The translations under genes and the position numbers were made by a program. Under the pieces are notes generated by a model. It had not been told where the DNA came from, ran no database searches, and saw only the letters and a list, made by a program, of their open reading frames with translations. This document shows positions 34,956 through 46,703 of a DNA stretch of 64,000 nt, piece by piece. Each line of letters opens with the position of its first letter. The stretch's first letter is position 1. The DNA comes from Neopestalotiopsis rosae (lineage: Eukaryota > Ascomycota > Sordariomycetes > Amphisphaeriales > Sporocadaceae), in the NCBI GenBank assembly GCA_023078685.1, contig JALGAS010000002.1:496001-560000 (forward strand), given 5' to 3'.

Positions 34956-37900
34956 TTAGACGGCAGTGGCGTGCTTGCTGGTATCGCTCGCAGCCACGTC
35001 TTCGGGCTTGCACCGGCACGAGAAGGACGTTTTGTACTCATCGACAGACATGTCGGCGAGAAGGGCGAGGCAGCGGTTCGCGGCACCGACCTTGGCGTAC
35101 CGGCCACTGGCCGACATGGCGTGGGCGCGAACGACACCGTGGATCATGACAACGCCGACGACTTGGGTTTCGCCCGGTGAGCCACCTGGGTTCTCGGCCG
35201 GCATCTCGCTGACCATGACGCGCCAGTCGGCGCAGCCATAAGTGAGGTGTAACTTGTTGCCCAGGAACGTGACGGGATGTTTGTTGGCGAAAGTGTCGTA
35301 GAGGTGCATGTCCTCAAAGTAGGGCTGAACGTGTTTGCGGAAGAAGGCCTCGACCTGGCTATAGTCATACTTCGAGTCGACAAACATGGCGCCAATGAAC
35401 GCCTCGACAATGTCGGGCAGACACTTGGGCGGCTCCATGGCAGAGGTCCAGAAGTTGCGAGAGTAGGAAGACCGAGCCTGGTTCGCCCGAACGGCTTCTT
35501 CTTCCGCGGCTTCCTGCGCGGACGTGATTTCTTGGACATAGGTGGCTATCGTCTGCGGCATATCGGCGGTCATGCACATCAAATGACGGTGTAAGTCGAG
35601 CGCAACACAGAGGCAACCCAGAAACTGATTGGAAACCATTGCCATCTTGTGCTCAGTGAGCCACTGCGGGTCGGCACCAGGGTACCGATGGAACAGGAAT
35701 TCGACACAAACCATGTCTAGCAGCGAGTCACCAAGGAACTCCAGACGCTGATATGACGGAATATGCTCGTATATGAAGCCATACGACGAGTGAATAAAAG
35801 CGCAACGCAAGAGACGTGGATGCTCAAATCTGTAACCAAGTTTCTTCTCAATCTTGTCAGCGAGATCGAAGTGCACTGCCGTTGGCTTGGCTGATTGCCA
35901 CTGGGGCACCTTATAGGCAGAGAAAAACTCGTCATACGCCATCATGGTGTGGTGCTTGTTTTCGAGCTTGTAATTGCTAAATGTCGTGACAGCCTTGACG
36001 GCCAAGTCGAAGCTGTTGATCTGTCTGCCCGTTAGATACGCTGCGCCAATCAAAGCCTCGCAGACATCTGCAATGGACTTGTCTCCAAGCACGTGAAGGC
36101 TTCTGCCTACTCCCTTTCTGCCCATGATGCTGTCATTCAGCTTACCGCTGAGCTGCTCGAGGCCGTCAGGATACCATGTTCGGCGGTTGAACGACTTTGA
36201 CCGGATAGACTCCTCGAGTTTCAGCTCCAAGGCATTATTGAAGAGATTCTTATTGCATATAAGAACCATTCGATCGACGTGATAGTCAAACTCGCTGTCC
36301 TCGGGGGACGTGGTATACAGCGCAATAGACGTACTCATTTTGAGAAAAGAGTCGCCCAAGAACTCTAGGCGCTCATAGTTATTGCCCATACCTTTCTGAA
36401 AGTTGACTTGTTCCGCAGAATGCTCCTCTGAATTATCACTATCCTTGGTCATGGCCTCGAGAGCTAGCTCCGGGCGTATATTGAGACCAAGACCATGAAC
36501 AGCTTCGAGCACAATCAGATTCGACTCCAGACGGTGGATAATCGCCGGAAGAGTGTATGCCATAGCCACTACATCTACAGGCAGCTGGAGAATGTGAAAT
36601 CAGTAAGCCAGCTTCTCGTTTTGGGTGGTCTTGGGAATTTACCGCAGATATCTTCAGGGTCGCGAAGCATATGTAGCATATATTTCCTTCTCGGTCAGGT
36701 TTCTCATACTCGTCGAGCAAATTACGTCGGAGTGGTATGAATTCGGCTTCAACCACTGGCAGATCGTCTCGTACCTCGAGATTACTGCGAGACTTTGACC
36801 ACAAGCTGATGCTGTAATTCCAAATGTCATTTCCAGCGTTGCGCCGCTTGCGATGATTGCTAAGTCCCTTCACATTACTCAACTGAGGATCGGTAGGTTT
36901 CAAATTACTCCTGAGCTTTCTGGTGTAAAACTTGCGGGAGCCATCATGGGGATCCGTCACATATCGGTCCGACCAAAAAGCCTCGGGTTGATCATTGCAA
37001 CCAAGTTCAGCATTTGCTTGTAGCATGCCAATGCACTCCCAGTCAATCATGCGGGATACGTCTTGATCTTGTGCTGAAAGTGCGTGATCTTGAGTTGACG
37101 GTGCAAGGAAATACGGAAGCTTTTCGGGCTCAGATTTGTATCCTTTGCTGTACACGTCCTTGAAGATACGAAGTGTGAAATCTGTTAGTCCTTCGACCTG
37201 ATCCACCGAGACATAAATTTCCGAGGTCAAAGGGCAACACTCGACTATCGATGTCCGTTGGTTGCCAAAGAAGACTGGAAATTTGGCTATCTCCGGCAAT
37301 GGTTTGCGTGTCAGCAGCAGGAGTGGACGTGAAGACCGTCCCACAACTTCGGGACTTGCAAGTCTCAGTACCATGACGTGCAAGCTTGCGGGCATCCCGC
37401 GGTCATTCCAGATGTCTGGTTTGATTTTCATGCTATACTCGGCACGCTTCTTGGAGCTCAGGGCCAGTTGGGCGTTTCTCATTGCCGGTAAGCGTTTCTT
37501 GCGTGTCGATTGCAGATACTCATCCAGTTCATTACACTTTCTCAGCTTCAGGCAGGCTTCGAAAGCTGCAGAACACTTGGCTGCCTGCTTTGAACCGGCA
37601 CGGCGACCAACTGCGCTTTTGACTGGTGAGTTGTCAGGCAGGATGACTTCAGACTGGAATTCCGTCCCAACACTCTTGACAATGTAATCTGCTCTCAGAG
37701 CCACGTCAGGACGATCAGCCAAGGACGACACATATGTTGCAAGTACCACCAGGCTCGATTCATACGTAAGTTTAGCCCCAGTACTGGGGACTTTGTAGAC
37801 TCGCTTGGTCTTTTCTTGGCGGAGAAAGAACTCGATGTTGAAGTCGTTACCCTTTAGTAAGCGATCCTCTGGCAACGCAAGACAGAGATTGTGCAGGACT

Positions 37901-39737
37901 GCCTCCCTTTCTTGACTGTCCAATACCCTTTGTACCTGTTCACCTCCCATCTCTACCATATGAAAATACTTCGAGCTCTTCATTCGAGCACGGCCCTTGG
38001 ACTGGATATACTGGATCATCGTTTGATAGAGATCGAACCTGACGACCATATTGCAATCCGGAATGTCGAGTCCTTCCTCACCAATGGTGGTGGTGACGAG
38101 CACGTTCATGTCTCCTATGTGGAATTTGTGTATCGCTTGCTGTTGTTCGTAATTGGACATGCTTTGTGAGGAACCCACATCTTGTGCACCCGCGCCCAAC
38201 TATCACATATGAGTACACTATAGGGTACAAATCGGTAGAAACTTACCAAGGTTCCCGCAGTAAGTCCGTTCAGTTGAAGACTTTGCTGATTCAAGAGGTC
38301 GGCCAGTAAGACGCCAGTGAGCCGCTGCTCAACGAAGATGATGCACTTGTCGAATGCTGGTCGAAAATGCTCTCTGAGGGTCTTGAGCAGCGTTTCCACC
38401 TTGTTGGATATGTCGTAACTCGACTGGGAGACCTGTGGCAGCTCCTGGTTCGAGAGCAACTGGCCCACATTGTCTATCAAGGCAGTTTGAATATCGATGG
38501 AAGCGACCAAGGCCTCGCTTCGAGATGTCATCAAGTTCCTTTCCGTTTTTGCCTTTGCCTTTGCGAGTTCCTGCGTTGTAAGGCATATATGGAACACTCG
38601 GTCAGCACACCAGCGGCCCATTTCTTTTGTGCAAGCTCGGGCATAGGTGAAGAGCTTTCGGAAGATGACATTCCTCCCTATGAGGCTGTGAAGCTTCTGC
38701 CATAGGGGGGTCGTGAAATCTTCTGGCGAGAGCCAGTACTCGACGACATGCTCCAGTGCTGCTCCATCTTCGCTGGAAACGGTTCTCATCAGGGACGGAT
38801 CGTCAACCGTGGCGATTTCTGCTTGTAGAAGGGCTTCCAACTGGGCAGCACCCACTGAAAGATCAGTCTTGGCGTCTACTGGCGAAGCAGTCATGCCCAG
38901 AATTCGCGGTAGTCTTTGGCAGTCTTTCTTCAGTTCGAGATAGAAATCCTTGATAATCATTGCATAAGGATGATTCTTCTTGGCATGATGAGCTTCATCG
39001 AAGACAATGAGGTTGATCTGATCCATGCCAAAGTAGCCGTGAGATAGACATTGTCGCAGGATTTCGGCTGTACAGACAATCACCATGTTGTCTTCGAGTT
39101 GCTGCTTCCAAAAGTCCTGGGTCAAGGCAGAGCCAATCATGTCTCCATGGAATTTGGCGACATTGTGCGCCAGGTTCGCCCTCAGAACTTTCCATTGCTG
39201 ATGTACGAGAGATATCTTGTCCACCAAGAAGAAGGAGATCCGCGGCTTAAAGCCGGTTGTCTCGGATGCTCGGTCGATGATTTCTTGCTCAATGACATGT
39301 CTCGTGAGAAGAGCTGCAATGAGTGTCTTGCCGGTCCCTGTGGGTAAGACAACGATGGTGTTTTTCTCCTTGGCCCTCTCAAAGAGCTCGACTTGATACT
39401 CTCGGGGACTGGAAATAATTTGCCTGTCGGCAGGAAGACGACCCGAAATGATGTGCTGTATATCTTCGGCCCTGTAGGTACCATTTCCCAGAGCGTTGGT
39501 TGACTGTGCAAGACTCTTTTCATTCATACGCTTCTGTTCCTGGCGAAGCCATTGGGCGAATTCGACCTGATCGACGGCACGTCTTGATGTCAGTACTTGA
39601 GACTCGATTGTCTCTTCCAGTGCAGGTTCCTCCTCATCGTCCTCGTCCTCATTGGTAATCATCTCATCTCCAGAATCGAGGACTTCTCGAGCATTGTCCT
39701 GCGCGGAAGGTAGGTGCTGTGGATTCTCGGCAATCAT
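34956..39737 (-). CDS. DCL1: Dicer-like protein 1
   Basis: Ribonuclease III that cuts double-stranded RNA into small RNAs for quelling or meiotic silencing and antiviral defence. Three exons: 38247-39737, 36643-38199 and 34956-36584, all phase 0; introns of 47 and 58 nt; 1558 aa. Seen: DExD/H helicase with Walker A GTGKT at 134-138 and DEAH at 247-250; helicase C-terminal motif EEGLDIPDC at about 540 and QSKGRARM; a Dicer dimerisation region at about 700; RNase IIIa signature ERLEFLGD at 1087-1094; RNase IIIb QRLEFLGD at 1295-1302. A C-terminal double-stranded RNA-binding-like segment has Cys1467, His1498, Cys1539 and Cys1541, the zinc-binding pattern typical of fungal Dicer-like 1 rather than Dicer-like 2. 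The acceptor of intron 2 was chosen because it restores LPVDVVAMAYTLPAIIHR. Active-site residues appear intact. Confidence 0.88.
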
Positions 39738-40950
39738 GGTGATAGTCAGCGAGAGTTATAGACTGGCAAGACTGCTGGTGTAGTAGAATTGGCACTCATG
39801 GAATGCCTAACTTATTGGCCTTGTTTTTACAGAGGAGAACAAGCATACCAAACCAATGGTGATGGCCAGTACCAGACGAGTGATCGAAAAGAAAGATAAC
39901 ATGTAAAGTGTGAGGGAGTATTTGAGAACTGAGCGCTGGCTGCCCTTTCCCAAAGCTGACTTTGTTATTTTCGCAGTAAAATGACAACAAGCAGGGATCT
40001 CCGAGGTTTGTCACTTTGACTGATAGTTGTCCGATTAAGTGATTTGTGGTTTCCCTACTTGCAAATATCCATCTCACAGTACACGGCTCGAGGTGCATTG
40101 GAGTACCAGTGATATGATTGGACGACGACAAGAATGGACAAACGGATGGACATGTTTGTTGGCCGCGTAACTTGTGCGTGCATCATGCAACCAAAACATA
40201 CAGCAGGTGCGCTTTCTTTTGTTTCTAAACCACAAAAAGAGTACCGCATAAGTTCAGGTACATCATTTTGTTCCACTGGGTTGTTTTCGCAGGAAAACAA
40301 AATATAGGGACGTAATTACAATGTCATCTTCTTGTCATATATCGAGAAAAGTTCTCAAGGCAAAGCATAGACGAGGCAGGTGTGATGTACACATATGGGC
40401 AGCGTGAGATGCTTGTGTTTCTCATAATACTTCGGTACCTACATCGAGTATGTAGCAGTATAACCGTAAATGTACCCGCCTACATACTCGGACAGGGGTC
40501 AGCTTTTTTCTTTTTCTTCGGTCTTCTGCAGGGATCTCAGGCTGGGGGGTCTCTGTTGCATTAGGTTGATTGACAGCTCAAGTCCCCTGGGTGGTTGCAC
40601 CCCCAAGCTTGGTAAGCTTTAGGTACAAATGCCCTGGGCCATACTGGGCACTGAGGGGCAGCTTGAAAAGCTTGGGTTTCTGCTCCGCGCGTTGCCCCTC
40701 CTTGGCCGCCCAACCCAGTTGAGGTCTGGGCCATGCACTGAAATATTATTGCATGTGAGTGTGGTTGCTTGAGCGTGACTTTGCTGGTCATTGCCACTGC
40801 ATACTCACGAGACACCCAAGGACTCTCGGCAGTTCCCTTCCACAACCCTCATCTATTCCTTTCATTCCTTCTTTTCTTCTTGGAGTTCAAGTATTACCTC
40901 AGTCACTTTGTCTCGACGTTCGTTCACTCATACTCTTTTGAAACTCAAAG
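39738..40950. promoter_or_regulatory. Divergent intergenic region DCL1 / TAP42
   Basis: About 1.2 kb between two oppositely directed starts. No coding frame is convincing. It holds a nested inverted repeat at 40603-40677 and a pyrimidine-rich leader before TAP42. Confidence 0.6.
40603..40677. repeat. Nested inverted repeat
   Basis: CCCAAGCTT at 40603-40611 is mirrored by AAGCTTGGG at 40669-40677. Inside, TGCCC and GGGCA form a second small stem. The whole could fold as a 75-nt hairpin with a bulged interior. It lies about 270 bp upstream of the TAP42 start codon. Confidence 0.6.
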
Positions 40951-42033
40951 ATGGCGGAACCAAGGACTCTGAAAAGCGTATTCCAGGCCGCAGAACTGAA
41001 GCGTGCCGCATTGCAAAATGCCTACGAGGCAAACTCTCCCAACTATCGGGATGATTTGGAGTTTTCTCTCAAGTCCTACCAGGAATGCCTTCAAATTATC
41101 AGCAGCGTCGCCCTGTTTAGCGACAACGAGGGCCTAGAGGATATCAACACGTCAGACCTTCCCTACCTGCTAGTGAACTATCGCATCGCCGAGTTGCTTC
41201 AGAAAGTCTCGGTGACTTCGCCAGTAGAGCGGAAAGAGGCACTTGCCACCACTCGTGATGCTTATGAAAAGTTTCTCTTTCTCTTGGATGTCTACTCCAT
41301 CTTGAGCCCGCCTGATGCAAAGCTGTTTGAGTCCTATGTCGAAGACCCAGAGGCCTTTGCCGTTATTGCCACCAAAGACCCTGGAGCCAAACGAAACGCC
41401 AAGATTGCCAACTTTAAGCAGGAGCAGGAGTTGAAGAGAAAGTTGGAGTACATGCGCCAGACGCCGAGATATCTCGAGGACGGCGGAGATGAGGAGGCTG
41501 TGCGGGAGCTCTACCTGGCCGAGCTTGCCTTTTGCGCGCACCAGGCTTTCCAGGGACTCGAGCACCTCAATCTCGAGATGGAGATGCTCAAGCTCGCACC
41601 AGTAAACCTGATGCCAAACACAACAACTGTTCAAGAGGATGAGCGTCGCCGCCTTTCGCCGACACAAGACGAATACACGGAACGGCTAGACAGGCCGCTG
41701 CGGAGGTTACAGTCTGCCTTTGACGGCCCCATTCTCAGTAAGGAAGGAAAGCCACTACGTCCATTCACTCTGACGGCCAACCGACAAGAAATTAAGAAGG
41801 GAGTGTTCCGACCTGGCCATAATCTTCCCACCATGAGCATTGACGAGTATCTGGAAGAAGAGAGGCGGCGTGGTGGCATGATTGAAGGAGGCGGCGAGGC
41901 CAGCGGCCGACCCAAGACGCCCGACGAGGATAACTACGAGAAGGCAGACGCGGAAACAATGAAGGCCAGAGATTGGGATGAGTTCACTGAGGCCAACCCA
42001 AAGGGTGCAGGAAACACATTGAACAGGGGTTGA
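40951..42033 (+). CDS. TAP42: TAP42/alpha4-family PP2A regulatory protein
   Basis: Binds catalytic subunits of type 2A phosphatases and couples them to TOR signalling; cytosolic. Single exon, 360 aa, the family's usual length. The N-terminal two thirds are helical (TPR-like) with conserved segments such as LKSYQECLQIISSVALFSDN. The C-terminus carries the family signatures MSIDEYLEEERRRGG and RDWDEFTEANPKGAGNTLNRG (the latter ending the protein). The start ATG follows CTCAAAG. CDC73 follows about 550 bp downstream on the same strand as a separate gene. Confidence 0.93.
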   Translation: MAEPRTLKSVFQAAELKRAALQNAYEANSPNYRDDLEFSLKSYQECLQIISSVALFSDNEGLEDINTSDLPYLLVNYRIAELLQKVSVTSPVERKEALATTRDAYEKFLFLLDVYSILSPPDAKLFESYVEDPEAFAVIATKDPGAKRNAKIANFKQEQELKRKLEYMRQTPRYLEDGGDEEAVRELYLAELAFCAHQAFQGLEHLNLEMEMLKLAPVNLMPNTTTVQEDERRRLSPTQDEYTERLDRPLRRLQSAFDGPILSKEGKPLRPFTLTANRQEIKKGVFRPGHNLPTMSIDEYLEEERRRGGMIEGGGEASGRPKTPDEDNYEKADAETMKARDWDEFTEANPKGAGNTLNRG

Positions 42034-42580
42034 GTAAACGATATCATGATCATCAGTATGCACATTGGAACCTCGTTCTACGAATAAAGGTCTGTAATGT
42101 ATAATATGGTTTGCACATTTTATGTCTTTTTATGATTCAGCAGGATACCGGGATTATCATGTGGTATCTATCTTTATTTTCGGTGGGAAAAAGAGGTATT
42201 TGAACGTTACAAAAACATTTTTAAATCTTGACCAAGTACAAGACCTCTGTATCAAGTATGTCGTAGGTACGTTAAGCTCAAGACTTGCTCTGCTGCACTA
42301 AGAGACGGGAGATGGGAAGACCCACTTTTGCAGCTTTCAGCCGCCTGGAAGCTCCAAAATTTCCCGGGCAGCGCGCTGGACAAGCGCAAACGCGCGAGGC
42401 TGGAACCCGAACAACATCTACTATTGCGCAGCTGGGCGACCTCGACGATCCATCCCGGTATTCACAATTCCAGACACAGACAGACGCCTGACCGCGAACA
42501 ACTCCAATTCCAACCCCAATCTCGGCAGCATCATTCCGTCTTTACCACACACCGTTGCGTGATCTGCCTCGAGTTTCACC
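42034..42580. other. Intergenic region TAP42 to CDC73
   Basis: AT-rich 3' flank of TAP42 followed by the promoter and leader of CDC73. A 68-codon frame at 42285 lacks conserved features and is taken as leader. Confidence 0.6.
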
Positions 42581-43904
42581 ATGGCAACTCCAGATCTGGA
42601 TCCCCTTCTGCTGCTGCGGCAGTCAATCGCATCCAATAGCCAAATCATCCCGACCGCGTCCGACGACGCTTCCGCTCCCGAGGTCGAGCTTTCCAAGGCC
42701 ACACATCTCACATTCACCACGCCGTCGCGCATCTCTTTACCGATAACCGTGGCCACGCGTTTTGTCGCCAATGACACTCCTGTGGATCTACGAAGCATTT
42801 ACTTTCTGTGGCTGAAGCGTGAAGTTCCCATTCCGGAGTACAATGCTGCCGTTTCGCAATTGGACGATGAGCTGGTAGACGGCAAGGTCCATAAGCCGGC
42901 ATATTTCGAGCGAGTCGAGTTGATCGCCTGGCTGGAGGGCTCGAGCGAAGAGAGTGAATACATCAAACCTCTGGTCGGCGACAAGGATGGCGCAGCTTCC
43001 AATGCGGCAGCGGCCCTCGCTTCCAAGGGGGCAGCAGCTCCAGCTATCGGCGGTACAGTGGGCAAGTCTGGCAAGGGCTCGCTAGATCCTCGACTGGCCG
43101 TTATTTACAATAGTGAACGCAAGATGGGCGATAGAAATAGCTGTTTGCGCGGAATCAAGCCCACGGTGAGCTCCCTCCTGTCCTGCTAGTCGCTTGTTCT
43201 CCCAGCTCCCTCGCTCGGCAACTAATCATGGTCAATAATTTCAGGACTTTTCTCACGTTCGAAAACTAGCAGCCCCTTTCATGTCAAAGAAGCCCTCGCA
43301 GTCTGCCACACAGGCTGCCGCAAACCCAGCACTTACACACAACCAGAAGCAACGGCGGCCCGACCCCATTATCCTGCTCTCGCCCTCGGCATCATCACTT
43401 TTGCGCATGACGAATGCCAAGTCGTTCCTAGAGGGTGGAAAGTTCGTACCAGCGGATTCGCCGTTGGCGTCTGCTGAAGGTTCTACTATGCTTCACATCA
43501 ACCGTACACTGCCGGGCATTGATCCCAACAGGCCATTCCGGTTTATCCTTGTCGAGAGTCCAGAGAGATTTAAGCCAGAGTACTGGAATCGTGTGGTGGC
43601 TGTCTTCACCACTGGCCAGGCATGGCAATTCAAGAGCTACCAATGGAGCAACCCCAACGACTTGTTCAAGCGCATTCCTGGTATCTATGTAGGATGGCGC
43701 GCTGATAAGCTCCCGGAGAACGTACAGGCTTGGGGTCACAGAGTCACTGCAGTTGGCGTGGAAAGATGGAAGGATGTTGCACCTTCTGCTGTGGACGGAA
43801 GCCGCTGGAGGGACCGAGAGGTGGTCGATCAAATCTGGAGGGTTATTGAGAGCAATATGCGCAGCAAAGGCTGGTCGCGAGAACGCGCCCCTACCTCGAT
43901 ATGA
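42581..43904 (+). CDS. CDC73: Paf1 complex subunit Cdc73 (parafibromin homologue)
   Basis: Nuclear subunit of the Paf1 complex, which travels with RNA polymerase II and promotes histone marks and 3'-end formation. Exons 42581-43165 and 43245-43904 are joined in phase 0 across a 79-nt intron (GTGAGC donor, TTTCAG acceptor), giving 414 aa. The N-terminus DPLLLLRQSI and the following FLWLKREVPIPEY segment match the Cdc73 N-terminal region. The C-terminal 170 residues, beginning PIILLSPSASSLLRMTNAKS, form the Ras-like Cdc73 C-terminal domain and include FKSYQWSNPNDLF and GIYVGW. The ATG lies in a favourable ACCATGG context. Confidence 0.93.
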
Positions 43905-44557
43905 GCTAGAGAAGGAAGTACACGACGCTCACGGACAAATCAGGGCTGTCGCGCACCAAACAGACAACTACCGGACCACGCCAGTCGATCCCCAAGCCAA
44001 CTCGCTAAACTAGATGGCTAGAGATGCTGCTGGGTCCAAGAGACGTAGAGGCAACGGAGCATTTGCATGACTGGCGATTTTCATGGCGCCAGAAAAAGCG
44101 ATCAAACATTGGATGTATAAGTAAGAAAATCAGGAGGGTTTGACCAGTGAGCCACGAAAAGCGAAAACAATGCTAGGCCAGAGGCCAAGTTCGGCTTTGC
44201 CCTGAATGGAAAAAGAGCTACTTGGAGAACCAAGATATTTCACAGGATACCATTTAATATAGCAGCCATTGAGTATTGCGCATGCTATCCAATGTTGGCT
44301 GTATTCTCATGACATTGATCAAAGTGCACCATTTCAATACTTCTACTTCATTCTATACCCACTGCTGCGTACCATTTCCACGGTCAAATTGACCCGTGAA
44401 CTGTACACCCGCGAAAACCTTGTCGTTTAGTGCCCAATTTCCTTCTATGAATGCTCTAAAATGGTTTCTAGGGGTGTAGATGCTAATAACCAGAAAAGCA
44501 ATCTATATGCCGAAAGATGTCAAAAGTTCAAATGCCTTTCTCTTCCCCCTTTGTGAT
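43905..44557. other. Convergent intergenic region
   Basis: About 650 bp between the stop codons of CDC73 (+) and the HAD phosphatase (-). No gene seen; likely both 3' untranslated regions. Confidence 0.6.
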
Positions 44558-45432
44558 TTATTTGTTGACGGCAGCCTGCTGGACGGTGATTTCACCATCT
44601 ACGACGCTCTTGACAACCTTGTGGATATCGCCAAAGTCGTTGAAGACTGTGTACGGCACCTTTTCCCGGTCACAGTAAGAGACGAGATCTTTGTCCAGTT
44701 AGTATTCGACAATTATCTGCATTATCTGGGGTAGGGTTTGGGAGGGGAGAAAAAAAAAACCAGATAAATAAAGGAATTTAAAGTACCTCTTCCGGCCTTG
44801 GCGAATAGCAGGTCAGTCTCCTTTGCGGCCGACAGATCCGACACACCGTCGCCGGCGTAGAACATGATGGGGCGCTGGCCCTGGGGCAGGGCGGCGTAAG
44901 GGCGGATCTCGAGGGACTTGTCGTGGCCGAAGCCGCTCTCGTCGTGGTAGACGATGGTCCAGCCGCCCTTCTCGTTGATGCTCTGGTGGCCGGGGCGGAG
45001 GGCGACGTCGTTGCTGACGATCTGCATGCCCTGGACGTCCTCCTCGCCGACGAGGTGGGCGAGCAGGGCGCGGATGACGGGCTGCATGCCGCCCGAGAGC
45101 ACGACGATGGGCACGTTGTGGGCGCGGCACCACGTGTTGAACTCGGCAAACTTTGGGTCGAGCTTGACGTTGGCCAGCAGCGTGGCGACGCACTCGTCAA
45201 AGGGCACCGTGACGCTGTCGAGCATCTCCTGAAAGGCCTGGCGGAACGTCTTCTTGTCCTCGAGCACGTCGCGGTTGCCCTGGCGCCGCAGCTCCACGCC
45301 GTACCCCAGGTTGTCCGTCATGTAGTCGTTGGAGTCCTGCAGCGTTATGGTGCCGTCAAAGTCGGTGAAGAAGATGGCCTTTGGGTTGGTGGCCAGGGCC
45401 GGCAGCGATGAGGTGGGAGGTGCGGAACCCAT
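44558..45432 (-). CDS. HAD-superfamily phosphatase (phosphoserine phosphatase-like)
   Basis: Cytosolic phosphomonoesterase of HAD subfamily IB, close to the yeast YNL010W group; substrate not deducible. Exon 1 is 44787-45432 and exon 2 is 44558-44688, giving 258 aa. The nucleophile motif DFDGT has Asp24 and Asp26; motif II is VVLSGG; the acidic motif GDGVSDLSAA binds magnesium. Exon 2 supplies the C-terminal LVSYCDREKVPYTVFNDFGD, characteristic of the family. The intron has a GTACTT donor and a textbook TACTAAC branch point only about ten bases before the CAAAG acceptor, an unusually short spacing. Without the splice the frame would add a non-conserved tail. The start ATG follows an A/T-rich leader. 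Confidence 0.85.
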
Positions 45433-46703
45433 CTTGTTTTTTTATGTCCTCTTGGTGGTCTGTAGGATATGAGAGACAAGTCTTTTATCAAAAGAGTAGA
45501 AAAGGGCAGTAAATCTCACGGTCTTGTGTATGAAACTGAGATGCGATATATACTTTGCTGTAAGCAAGTATACAAAACTTTGAGGCGTTCCCAATATTTT
45601 CTATGCGAATCTATAACAAAATGACGTCACTGGAGCGACCAGGACTTCTGAAATCTACAATTTTTCAAAAAGAAAACGAGATAATGCGTTGATCCTTGTT
45701 ACTCTTCGTGAAATCACATAAATCACAGAGTAATTGAAAGAATAAGAAAAGTTGAGTGAGGCAATGAGAGAATTATTTCCCAAACCACCAAGACACAAGG
45801 GAAGGAGGGAGGAAAAAAAAAACAGGGTCCATCCATCCTTTAGAAACAGACGGCGTAACAATTTGTATGCAACACGAATCTTGTCTGCATGCAAGTACAC
45901 GCTTACGGCAACAAATTGCTACATCAATTACATGGAATTTATCAGTCAGTGGTATATGTAGTCCAAGGGTTTACAAGGGCCAATCGCTGACGCTCGTGCC
46001 TCAAACCTGCCCATGAGATGGGATGCCTATCACTATTCATGTATCCTCGACCCCTCCAAAGAAAGTAAAACCAAAAAAAAGACTGGAGAGACGATCGTTC
46101 CGTAACCCAAATTCTGCCCGCCTCTCTGAGAGGGGCAGATGAATGTTCCTGCTTCCGCTTACTTCAAGAATCGGGACGCTAGGCCGGCAACGACAAGCGG
46201 TGAGATAAGGAACAAACCCGCCCACCTCTGTTCTTTTTGGTGAGAGACCACGGTGAAGTGGCAGCTGGGAGCTAGAAAGCAGCTCCGATTTTTATTTCTA
46301 TGGTGGGTTCGGCCGGTCGGCCGGTTGGGGGATGCATCGGGGGATGGGATGGGATGGGATGGGATCCGATGGGGGGCCACTGGTAGGTATGCCACCTAGC
46401 TAGCTGCTAGCCAGCACAGCACAGCGCAGCACAGCGCAGAACTACACTACAACTTTTGCCGAATTGTGGATGACGTCCCGTCCCCCGGAAGTCCAAAAGT
46501 TTCGAAGCTTCAACCCCGTCTACCAATCGGCCCAAGCTCCCCTATTTTTACTTTTTATTTTCCTTCTTCTTTCCTTTCTTCTGACCTTCTTCCCTAGCAA
46601 ACCCCCATAGCTTGGGAATACCTAGATATCTCTCGTTGGGAATTCCGACTCCTGGCAAGAAGGGGGGCCACTGGGACGACTTCCCTCAACAATAGGCTCG
46701 GCA
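45433..46703. promoter_or_regulatory. Divergent intergenic region HAD phosphatase / SHE9
   Basis: About 1.27 kb between opposed start codons. It contains a GGGAT microsatellite at 46341-46365 and short CAGCACAGC repeats near 46412-46440. No coding frame is convincing. Confidence 0.55.
46341..46365 (+). repeat. GGGAT pentanucleotide microsatellite
   Basis: Five exact tandem copies of GGGAT in the promoter region of SHE9, with related GGGGAT units just upstream. Confidence 0.95.

Noticed and set aside
44923..45411. 162-codon antisense frame over the HAD phosphatase
   Set aside because: Shadow of the real gene; the sense strand carries an intact HAD active site.
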